Part shown: one piece after another, positions 22,227-32,800 of the stretch | Layout: the number at the start of each line of letters is the position of its first letter | Numbering within the stretch: the first letter of the stretch is position 1 | NCBI RefSeq assembly: GCF_032854445.1 | Contig: NC_088297.1 | Coordinates: 10,440,163-10,504,162, forward strand | Origin: Liolophura sinensis | Lineage: Eukaryota > Mollusca > Polyplacophora > Chitonida > Chitonidae | Length of the DNA: 64,000 nt | Reading direction: 5' to 3' | Program-made: the position numbers and the translations under genes | Notes under the pieces: generated by a model | Told to the model about the DNA's origin: nothing | Seen by the model: only the letters and a program-made list of their open reading frames with translations | The model's database searches: none

Positions 22227-24931
22227 ATGGAGGTTCTATTTGTTCACCTTGCTAGAAAAGTCGATAGTTTACGAAAAGGGGAAAAGAATGCCACTTCCGA
22301 CTGCAGTATTTCTTGTTCGATATGGCGGGCCATGATGGCAGAGTTTATCGGAACGATGTGTCTGGTACTTATCGGCTGTGGAGTTGCCATTACAACTAAA
22401 GATACAGAGGAAGGGATAATAAAGGTAAAATGCAAATGACTGAAAGCCAAAAACTCTAAAAGCACACTTAATTCATCTGAATAATCAAACTTTACGAAAT
22501 AATACTTTTTTATGAGCTTCTCGTCACTTATAATAGCTAAAACAATTATTTGTCAGGAGTCAGGGAGCAACCTGCGGATGGTCGTGGGTTTCCCCGGGCT
22601 CTGCCTGGTTTCCTCCCGCCATAATGGTGGCCGCCGTCGTATAAGTGAAATATTTTTGAGTACGGCGTAAAACACCAATCAAATAAATAAATAAATAAAT
22701 AAATAAATAAATTTGTCAAGAGTGTTTTTATGACAATATTTTCGATGTCAAGTATTCGCTAAAGAATAAGGGAACAAAACGTGTAATTGTCCAATAAGAG
22801 AGTTGTGCAAGTAGTTGATTATGTTACCACAGCTGTTTACTTCCACAAAATTAGATGCTTATAAAATTTGGATAATACTGAAGAAATATCACGCTTCCTC
22901 TGCTACAAATATGGCAATTTAACCCAGGAAAGTCAAACGTGAACAAGGTGCGTGCTCAAAGGGGTAGGAGGTGTGACTACGAAGTTTTTGCACAATTACG
23001 TATTCTGTCGCACCCTTATTACAGGAAGGAATATGTAGTGCGTTAACTAATGATTAGGGCTTTTGTATCCCTTTCCTCAAACTTTTTATTTCCATCCTCA
23101 CTTAAGTTTTCTTAATTATTCGAAAATAACTTTGTCTGATTGCTTTTCCTACATATCTGCCGTAAATTTAGTATTGCGGTGTCGGGACAGATAGTCATAA
23201 CAGCTCAGACATTTGTTAATTTTTTAAATGACGTTGTTCGGTGACTAATGGCATTGTCTATTCTAGAGAACCAAACGGCCCTTGAACAATGACGTTCAGT
23301 GAAAGGAGAAATGGTCATTGTTTGATGAGCTGATTGTTTTTGGTCAACATTTTGTTTAATATGAGAAAAAATAGCTGAAAACAATTCATTTCTTTTGGTA
23401 ATTGCCTATATACTATGGAAAAGACACAGAAAATGACACACATTTTATTCAAGTGGACCTGCTTTCGATTTCGCAATACATGCATCCAGTAATTCAAGGA
23501 TGTTTATATTGAGATCTTGAATGTCTGCAGACAATATAGGATACGTGGCAATGAATCAATGATGTCTCTACTTTGACTTGTTCACAGATCGCGCTGGCGT
23601 TTGGTCTGGGCGCCATAGCCTCCGTTCAGATGATTGGTCACATTTCCGGTGGTCACATCAATCCTGCAGTCACAGTTGCCAGCGTGATATCATTGGACAC
23701 GGGCTTCCTCCGAGGACTGTGCTACGTCATCTCACAATCTGCCGGCGGGATTGCTGGAGCAGCCATATTGTTAGGGTATGCTTACATAATGCATCGACAC
23801 TGAAGAAACTTTAAAGTGTACATAAAGTTAAAAACGTTGTGACCTTCCAAGTAAAGGTAGCAGACAACTGTGTCCAGAAATACTTCAAGCTGACCAAGAA
23901 ATTCTACACAATCTTTATTATTGAATTATTTTCTAAGACGGGTTTTTGAAACCATATTTTCCAGAGATTTTTCACATTGCAAAAATCCATTAAAACCTAT
24001 TAGAATGACCCTAAGATAGTTCATCAGAGAAATAACTACAGTATTTTCAAATATTTCATGCACATATACGGGATATTCTCAGAATCTGTTAAACATGATT
24101 ACTTAAATGACCTGTTGAGACACCTTTCATTATGTATCTTTTCTATAAGGAATCTTCAGATATATTGAAGAACAAACTTACTCGTATTAGCCTGCTCAGT
24201 ACAGTGTATTTGCAGTTATGTCTTTTCAGCTGTATAGATCTATCTAATACCGGATATTACACATTTTATTATTTTGAGTATGAATGTCATGTGTTCCCAC
24301 AGCTGTCTTAGTGTGCATGGTCACGTGTTTAGTCTTGTTATTTCTCACATTTGTGATGTTGATATTTTCCAGCACTGTTCCCTCATATTTATGATGTTGA
24401 TATTTTCCAGCACTGTTCCCTCACATTTATGATGTTGATATTTTCCAGCACTGTTCCCTCACATTTATGACGTTGATATTTTCCAGCACTGTTCCCTCAT
24501 ATTCATGATGTTGATATTTTCCAGCACTGTTCCCTCACATTTATGATGTTGATATTTTCCAGCACTGTTCCCTCACATTTATGATGTTAACGTTTTCCAG
24601 CACTGTTCCCTCACATTTATGATGTTAACGTTTTCCAGCACTGTTCCCTCAGCAGTCTCCACCTCCCTTGGATCCACCGTACCGGCACCTAGCGTTACTT
24701 ATTGGCAAGCATTTGGGGTGGAGTTTGTTCTCACCTATATTCTCGTGTTCGCTAACGCCGCCATTTCTGATTCCAACGCGCATGTCGCCGGTCACACGTC
24801 ACTTCCGACAGGGCTGATTATAGCCGGTCTTCATCTTCTCGGGGTAAGTTTGTACATTAATTACCAACACGCAACTGCGGAAATCATTTCAGCCTTGTCG
24901 GATATGTTCAGCTACCTGTAAATGTAGCTAC

Positions 24932-24987
<56 letters not shown>

Positions 24988-26147
24988 CAGTGGTTCAGTG
25001 TCGAAAAGCGGTATCCCCTCATATAACCAAACAAATTCATCGGAGCAATTGCCTACTTGACTTAAACTTTCCAACAGATACCACTGACCGGATGTGGGAT
25101 TAATCCCGCGAGATCTCTCGGACCTGCTGTTATTTCCGGAACATGGACACACCACTGGGTAAGCCATGTAAACTCTGTAGACTCTGTAGAACCTTGTGAA
25201 GTTCGAAAATATAAAATGTCTCGGTGTATCCAAAATTTTCGCGAACGAACCAATGAAAGAATAAAAGTGTATAAATAGCGTTTTACCCACTTGACATTTG
25301 TGAAAGTAACACATGTAGTCGGTTGCAGTTGTGATGCATTTTAGTTTTATTTTCTCAGGTCTACTGGGGTGGTCCGATAGGGGGCGCTATACTAGCTAGT
25401 TTGTCTTACAAATATTTGTTAAGCCCGTATAGACACTTGCCTAGCGTGGAGGAAGCCATCGAGAAAGTAGGTAAGCTAAACCGAAGATATTTTATCATGT
25501 ATATGCAGGAAGCTGAATTTAAACAATGATTTAAGAAAAGTTGCAATAAGAAGTTGTCAAGCAAGTGCCAAACAAGTTTTTTCAAACATACAAGTTTGGC
25601 ATGGCTGTACACCACTTTTCAAAATGCTACTATTTTGGCCTTTTGATCTACATATGCGAAATACAAGACTCTGGTCCGTATTTGGATAGAAACCTCTTCG
25701 TCAGGCGTATTTTGACCTGGGTCATTCCATCTGGTGAGCTATATACACACATATATTTATACCCTAATTAGATTCAGTCGTTCCTAAACTTCAAGTTTAA
25801 AAGCCTAAGCGACATAAGTGCTAAAGACCTTGGTACTCACAATACTCTGATCGCCACAATACCACCTGCAATATCAATATGCACACTGTATACGGCATAA
25901 ATGCGTAATCATCGACCATCTGATTCTGGTAAAACATGGCCGTCTTCCCTCTCTCTTTTCAGTACACAGTGACCCTATACTAGCAACAATCCGAGACTTG
26001 TCTACTCAGAGTCAGCTGGCGACGGTCAACAAGTCCCTGCCTTCTCGGGGCCGCACGCTTTGGGAGAGACCAGATATTCCTTCCGTCTACAGGCCGGGGT
26101 CAGAGTATGAAATCATCCCACATCTCCTAACAGAGGACCGGGTGTGA
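22227..26147 (+). CDS. aquaporin (MIP family), plus-strand copy, 6 coding exons
   Basis: Classical water-channel-type aquaporin. Exons: 22227-22424, 23588-23775, 24639-24843, 25078-25158, 25359-25470, 25963-26147. All introns are GT-AG and phases agree (0, 2, 0, 0, 1). Total 969 nt, 322 residues. Helix 1 is [18 protein letters not shown]. The first NPA is in [16 protein letters not shown] (91-93) and the second in [20 protein letters not shown] (206-208). Helix 6 is [20 protein letters not shown]. Against AQP1 the aromatic/arginine filter residues are F71, H194, C203 and R209, the full water-selective set. C203 is the residue linked to mercury sensitivity in AQP1. The exon 3 acceptor sits at the end of an 8-copy 38-bp repeat that duplicates it; only the last copy gives an open frame. 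The end of exon 6 is degenerately repeated in the 3' flank. The exact subfamily is not assigned. Confidence 0.92.
22556..22712 (+). mobile_element. SINE type A, 3' part
   Basis: GAGCAACCTGCGGATGGTCG, CCTCCCGCCATAATGGTGG, TTTTTGAGTACGGCGTAAAA, then eight AAATA-type units. Inserted in intron 1 of the plus-strand aquaporin, same orientation as the gene. Confidence 0.92.
24347..24651 (+). repeat. 38-bp minisatellite copying the 3' splice site of aquaporin(+) exon 3
   Basis: Eight copies at exact 38-bp spacing of TTTTCCAG|CACTGTTCCCTCA, with the acceptor AG followed by CACTG at 24373, 24411, 24449, 24487, 24525, 24563, 24601 and 24639. The last copy is the real exon start (completing Gly129, then TVPSAVS). 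Use of any upstream copy gives G-T-V-P-S-(H/Y)-(L/F/S)-stop, because each linker carries an in-frame TGA. Confidence 0.95.
24933..24987. repeat. (GT)n microsatellite
   Basis: About 27 GT units in intron 3 of the plus-strand aquaporin, 90 bp after exon 3 and 90 bp before exon 4. Confidence 0.97.
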
Positions 26148-26164
26148 CCAAGACAGGCAGACAG

Positions 26165-26650
26165 GCAGGCGTACAGACTACATCCCGTCTGTTTGTGTAC
26201 CTGGGTCAGAGCATATGACATCATTCCACATCTCTAACAGACGAGGAGGGGGGTGGGGGTGGGGGTGACATACAGACATTCAGGCGGACAGACAGGCAGA
26301 CAGATAGAAAGACATATTCATGATATTCTCTCCGTATACATGTATACATTCTGAGATCAGAGAATGATACTCTTCCATATCTCCTAAGAGACAGACAGAC
26401 AGACAGACATACTGACGATACCCCGCTTCGTATACATTCTGGGATCAGAGAATGATATTCTTCCATATCTTCTAAGAGACAGACAGACAGACATACAGAC
26501 ATACTGACGATACCCCGTTTCGTATACATTCTGGGATCAGAGAATGATATTCTTCCATATCTCCTAAGAGACAGACAGACAGACATACAGACATACTGAC
26601 GATACCCCGCTTCGTATACATTCTGGGATCACAGAATGATATTCTTCCAC
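26165..26650 (+). repeat. degenerate tandem repeat derived from the end of aquaporin(+) exon 6
   Basis: The coding end of exon 6 (GGGGTCAGAGTATGAAATCA followed by TCCCACATCTCCTAACAGA and then CAGACAGG) recurs as ...GGTCAGAGCATATGACATCA... (26195) and as four later units with GGGATCAGAGAATGATATTC then TTCCATATCTCCTAAGAGAC and (AGAC)n (about 26345, 26440, 26537, 26625). The later units are spaced about 90-100 bp. Minus-strand frames (MSVCLSLRR...) are artefacts. Confidence 0.85.
26244..26268 (+). other. G-run cluster, potential G-quadruplex
   Basis: GGAGGGGGGTGGGGGTGGGG-type sequence with four or more G runs. Lies about 100 nt past the stop of the plus-strand aquaporin and is probably transcribed in its 3' UTR. 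Confidence 0.5.
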
Positions 26651-29490
26651 AACTAGCAAAGATAAACGGAGGAGGGCAAAAACGAAAGAGGGCAAAAACG
26701 AAAGAGGGCTGAGGGAGAAACTGGCAGATAAATGCAGTCAGGCAAAAGGTTTTATAGACAGCAAAAGCGCTAGCGGCCTGGGATTGGGGCGAATACAGAC
26801 AGACTGGCCTGTCGGATCTCATAATTACGGACAGTGCCTTGGAGGGACACGCTGACACGCAGACAGGCGAGCAGACAGGAAATCATTATTTATGCTCGAG
26901 ACCAAATTCACTGCGCGAAACCAAAAGATCATTTAATTTATGGGTTTATAAATCACATGAATGAAAATTTTAAAGATGGACGATTTCTGGACGCCAATAT
27001 ATTTGTTTCCACGGTCTTGATAATAAAGAATTTTTTGAATTCATACTTCTGGGCCCTAACTCTAAATCAAGTGTTCAGTTTTATACTTAGTCCAAATATC
27101 TTTACGTAAGAGTATATTAAATATGAACTTAGTCTGTTGCTCTTGTACTTCGTCATGACTTCGTAATTCCTTGTCATGACGGATAGTGTATCCTCATTTG
27201 ATCGCCCTGCAGAAGACACAAGACAAGATACCGCTCGATCGACAATTGCCCCTACGGACATTTTCCCCTTTGGGCATTTCCTTTTATGTACATAAGTAAA
27301 TAAGTCAATAAATATACGAGCTGTATTTTATATATTGGGCCACAGAAGATTGATTCTGTCTTCACCACATTATTGGGTTTTGAGGCACATTTTGCCCAAT
27401 TAATGCCCAAAGAAATATACATGAATTCGTTTTATAATATTGGAGATTATGGATGATTGCTGATTTCATTGTCTTGTAAAAGTTCCGCTGTAATTGAATT
27501 AGTGAAGTTGTGTAAGACTGGGTACTACCACTTGACACAAGGACTGGGTATCCCAACATGCCGGCCATTGCATAAGATCGTACCATACTGATTATGACAT
27601 TTCCACCATGTTATGCATATAAGTATACTTATGGAGGGGGGCGCGAAGAGGAAAATGTCCGCAGTGGGAAATGTCGGCGGGGGAAATGTCGACAGAGGGA
27701 ATAGTCAATGGGGAAAATGCACATAGAGATAAATTCCATAGGGAACAAAGTTCTATGGGGAATAGTTCATAGGGGGAAATGTCCATAAGGGGAATCCGTC
27801 CATCTCAAGTCGACACCGAAGTGACAAATTAAAATGATGGTATATTTCATGGTTTTAAGCTGACTGAATCTAGACTTATGCATGGTCGAATCCATCCACA
27901 CCTCCCGTCTATTGCGGTCATATGAAATGGAAACTTCAACCGTTCTTATGTAGTGACTACACGTTAACCTTGATTGCATTGCACTAGTCCGTTTTGTTGA
28001 TCTTTGAGGGCCGTAGGAATGCATGTGTCCTACAAGATTTGTGTGTTATAATTACTTTCTGGTCGTCTGTTGACTTCATGTTATTTCATTTACACGTATC
28101 AGTTAAGAATAGCGCTTACATACAGTAGAAATAGGCATGGGCATGGTGAATAACAGATACATCTATAGGTTTATTTAATAGCGTTCCTAATTCCTAGGCT
28201 CCTCAAATTCTGTTTTTAACAAACATATACCGTTTCTCTACCCATGAAACGGATCGTCGCCCAAGAACATGCGAAATACATACATATATTGAGTATAGCG
28301 TTATAAACACCTAAATAAAAACTAAATAAAGCTATATAAATAAATAAGTTAACAATTGTTAGTTTGATCGGCGCTCAGTGTAAGAGGATAAGTACCAGTA
28401 CCGTGTCATTATCCTCTATATACGCGCTATATCTATCTAGGTTGTGTAAGTGTAATGTTAGATGTAAGCTAACAAGTGAATTCTTGACTTCTAAATCGGA
28501 CATAAATGTTGCGTCAGACTAAGGCTTCGTCACATTACTTCCATGTAAGCTATCTATGCATTATTCCCTGGTAACACTGGTTATCAGGAGGGGAGAGGCC
28601 GGTGATCGATGTACGGTACGCCTATACTGTAGTCTGTGTGACTTTTCGGTTATATACAATTGACTGAATAAGTTACTCTTACTCGTTACCAAACTTGCCT
28701 TTCATCAATGATACGTAAGACTACAGCTCTACACATTGATATGTTGGACGTCCGTTTTATTACAAAGAAATTGCAGGTAAAATTGTTTCCTAATTTATGT
28801 TAAACTCCTTGAAAGCTTGCGTGGAGATGAGTAGTCTGTGTTATTATTGCACTGTCCCGTGCGGTCAGAACAAACTCCACTTTTATCAACAGGCCCTGTA
28901 GGCCTACTAGTATTTCTGAAGAAAGATAACACTGTTACTGTTTTTTTTTGTGTGTAGCCTATGTTTTTGTTTTTTTTGGGGGGGGGGATTTTTTAGTTTG
29001 TTTTCTAATTGTTGTTTCTTTGTTGTTGTTTTTTGTTTTCTTGGGGGTGTTTTTAGTTTGTTTCCTAGTCGCTGCTTTTTTGTTGTTGTTGTTATTGTTA
29101 TATTTTTTTTTAGTTGTAAGGGAATTTTTAACATCGAACTCTGAAGCTATACCGTCGTGAGATCAAACAGATTCTTATTCTTAACAGATAAAAAAAAAAC
29201 AATTTCATAAGATTGTATTATTCCGGTAGTGGTGCAAGCTTTTTAATATGTGGTGTTTGTGGATAATTATGACTTGACTGTCCTTGTAATAATATGGACG
29301 TCCAACGTGTCACGTCTTAAGTGTCACTAAGGACTAATTTTCATAATATTAAAGTATGATTAATTTTACAAAGAGTTGAATTATAGCCGACAAGTTAAAA
29401 AAAGGAAATGAGACAGATTCTGGCCAAAAAATATTGTGGGCCATCTTTTGATATCTGAAATTATGTTCGTTTTGTAGACAACTAAAAGAT
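26651..29490. other. gap between aquaporin(+) and PDIA6
   Basis: No exon recognised. Holds AATAAA at about 27022 (possible aquaporin poly(A) signal), degenerate repeats of about 20 bp of GGGGAAATGTCCATAG type at 27640-27800, and a T-rich, TTG-repeat tract at 28940-29120 with a G run at 28978-28987. The poly-Phe/Val frames in the T-rich tract are artefacts. Confidence 0.5.
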
Positions 29491-29696
29491 AGCTATGAGT
29501 GCCGTCACGCCCAATGGGAGATTCGATAACAAGCAGCGAAGATGGTCTATGGCAGTAGAACGCATCGTTTTCTTCTGTGACATTGCAGTGTCAGATCACC
29601 ATTGTCTAGGGGGAGGTAACCGCACAGTTCCATGGACATGATCTCCCCTTGATTTCCGCGGAAGTATGCCAATCGCCATGCGTGTTAAATTTTCGT

Positions 29697-29715
29697 CCAA
29701 TCAAAATTGTACACG
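29697..29715 (+). promoter_or_regulatory. ERSE-like element (CCAAT-N9-ACACG)
   Basis: CCAAT at 29697-29701, nine bases, then ACACG at 29711-29715. The ER stress response element consensus is CCAAT-N9-CCACG, so this has one mismatch with exact spacing. It lies about 150 bp upstream of the PDIA6 start codon, where such an element would be expected. Confidence 0.55.
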
Positions 29716-29841
29716 CCCGGTACAGTTGGTAAAACGTGGTCGCTGATAATTTGATGTTTTGTACACAACTTTCCTAAGATCAGCTGCGACTGGAGACAGC
29801 ACAGGTTAGATAGCCAACAGAGAGGGGATTGTTGATTGCTG

Positions 29842-29849
29842 TGACGTGG
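29842..29849 (+). promoter_or_regulatory. UPRE (TGACGTGG), ATF6/XBP1-type site
   Basis: A perfect 8/8 match to TGACGTGG, 18 bp upstream of the PDIA6 start codon. Its closeness to the ATG means it could lie in the 5' UTR just downstream of the TSS. A related ACGTGG occurs at about 29734. The site fits the known induction of PDIA6 by the unfolded protein response. Confidence 0.6.
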
Positions 29850-29867
29850 GAAATAGAGCAGACGAAG

Positions 29868-32800
29868 ATGATAAATTTTGGTGAGTGTTTGATCGTGTCA
29901 ACATCGGCAGTAAATCGTGCGTAAAGTTTTGACAGCCGAGCTCAAGTTCAACTCCCCCGTCCGATTTTCAGAGAAACTGAAACCGGCTTAAAGGCAAAGT
30001 GTCGGCACGCCGGTTGCCACGTTTTTATTTTAAGCCCTCTGCTTAGTTAACCTTAAAGAAGGAACATTATTTAAAATGGATAGGGGATTTGTAGCTCTAC
30101 ATCCTCTCCACATTAGGACTGCAGAATTTCAGTTTTGGGTCATATTTATTCTCACAAACATTACTTTTCTGGTAAAGCATTTCGAAAACGTCATCACTGA
30201 CATTCCAGTTTTCGCGTTTAGTTGCGCTCGTCAAATAATTTTGTTAAGTATATTGGAAGAACCATAGATATATCAACAAATATTTCTTTGAGACGGAATT
30301 AATTTTTCTTTTTATTTCGGGGCATTGAGCTCAAAAATCCTGTTTCTATTTGTGCGTAAAGATAAAAAAAAAAGTTGAAAAGTTCGGTTTTGGCTATGTT
30401 AGCCATATTGGAATGATCGTTATCTTCAGCCGCCAGGTCCAAAATGTGTTGATACAGTACACAAGATGAGAACTTGGGAAGTCGAAGTAAAAGATAGTCG
30501 TGTTCTTCTCTTATAAGTGTACCCAGTGCAGTAGTTTGAAGGAAGTGAATTAGTCCTACATTCCTCTACCTTTGCTCAGACAACAAGCCAGGAAATGATG
30601 TTGAAGTTGGCACAGGACATAATGACAAATCTTCCAGCTATTCATATGTCACAATGTTATTAATTTACAGGACAGTTTTGTCCTGTGCTGGACTGTCTGC
30701 CCCAGTCAGAATAATATTTGTTGCAAGATAATGTCATGCTGTTTAATTATTTTCAGGGTATAATATCGTGATATTTGTTACCTTTGCACTGTAAGTAACT
30801 AACAAATATTGAACCGAAGGTTGTAGTACTAGAAGACAGAAGTAATACTTTGCTCTTCAGAAATTAAAAATTTTAGTGACATCTGATTTAGTCCTGCAGA
30901 TTTTCTAAGAGACCTGTAGACCTTCATTGTTCAAAAAATGAATTTGGTGGTATTTAATGAGCTTCGAACTTTTTTGTTCCTAAGACCAAGTACATTTACT
31001 ATAAACTAGACCCACAGTAACCAAGAAATACATCTTCTATTCTTGTTGACCAGTACTGCAGCTTTTTGAACAAACTGAGATATGCGAAAGTTTGTGAGAT
31101 AGTCCCAATTTTCCATTATAAAGAGTACAAGTATAATCTAGTTCCGCCCCCTTCTCCCCAACATCTGCCTCTGAATCACTGTTTTCAGTGTTTTTAAAAA
31201 TGGTATTATCCAAGAAAGTTGAAACAAATGTAGATCTTTCAGCAACCTGCGGTTTCCCCCTGGTTCTGCGCGGTTTCCTCCCACCATAATGCTGGCCGCC
31301 GTCATAGAAGTGAAATCTTCTTGAGTATGGCGTAAAACGCCAATCAAATAAATAAATAAATAAAACAAATGTCAGATTACTCTGATAACACCTTTTCTGT
31401 TGAGCTACTTGAGTGAATGTCCTTCCTGTCACATGAGCTGAAATTTAAAGCTCTGTAGCCATGCGCCTTTTTCCTTGAGCCTTTTTCCATCTCCAGGCAA
31501 GCTGAGAATACTGTGACTCTGACCAGATTAACTTGTTCAGTCAGTGTCAGTGTGTTTGACAAATTTGAACTGTGAACAAGTTTGAACGGGGGGGGGGGGG
31601 GGGGGGGTATTCTGTATATACATATACATTAACCAGGTATTGCCTTCAGAGATGCAGAACAAAGGAGGATAAGTAAACTGGTTCATGGTTCACTGAACAT
31701 AGTTATTGGCTGTTATCATCCACGGGGCTACATCTGTGCATTTTTTTGATGTGTCAGATTTTGATTGGTCTTCCCTCTCTTCCCTCTCCACTTATGAATT
31801 CAAAGATGGAGTGATCATACCAATGACACATGTTTGAGAGGTTTGACAGGTGCTTATCTACATATACTTACCTTGTGTAATATAAAATAAGTTTTAATAA
31901 CGGGTTGTGGTTGCATTCAGCAGTTTAAATTTTATCAACTTTTTTATTGCACCTGTGTCTGCTGTAGCTATTTTAATGTGTATATATTCAGGGTTTATTG
32001 AAATTGTATGTATTTGGTCACATGCTCCAGCCGCTGTATTTTATAACACTATAGGTGTAAAAAAAAAAATCTTTTAAAATCCTTTTTCCAAGATTATTTA
32101 AGCTTTTTATGGATCTGTATCTAGCAATTTTAATATGTATAGTTGAATTCCATAGTTATTGGAATTTTATACATTTGCTTCCAGCTGTTTCATTTTGTAA
32201 ATAAAGGTTTGTAATTTTGTATGGGTTCTAATGGTGCTGTTTTAGAGTCGTTTTACTTACTGGGACCCAAATTACTTAACTTTTTCGCATATTAAAGAGC
32301 AACCTTCAGTGCGATTTGTGCACATTTCTAAAGTGATTTTGTAGACAAAATATATGGGTTGGATTGGCCAGTTTCAGGGCTTCACAGAAAGTAAAATTTA
32401 TCAGTCTGCACTGAAGAATAATGCTTTCAAAGTATGCTTGAATAAACACCTGGCAAACATGCAAAAAAATTTGAAGAATTATGGTATGAAACGTTTATGG
32501 AATATCTCGGAGCTGTTTTGCTTGTGTAATGTTATTTGCATGTACATGTAATTGCTGTAGATCTGATGTATTCGTTGTTCACTTCTTTCAAATGGAATAT
32601 ATACACCCCACCCCCCTACCCCCACCCGGCCCGATAGTTCTGATACTACTGTTGTGGTACAGGTACCATAGAGGTGAGTAGATGATAAGGTGAAACACTA
32701 AACGACTGTTGGGCTCACTCAGTGTGCTCAGTCTAGATAAGGTGTCAGGTTGGGTGTCATGTACATGTACATGTGCGTGGCATTCCAGTGAGGCAGCAAC

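Noticed and set aside
26221-26858. Cys/Val/Ser-rich minus-strand frames (MSVCLSLRR...)
   Set aside because: Antisense of AGAC-rich tandem repeats derived from the aquaporin end.
28948-29160. Phe/Val/Leu-rich frames resembling membrane peptides
   Set aside because: T-rich and TTG-repeat low-complexity DNA.
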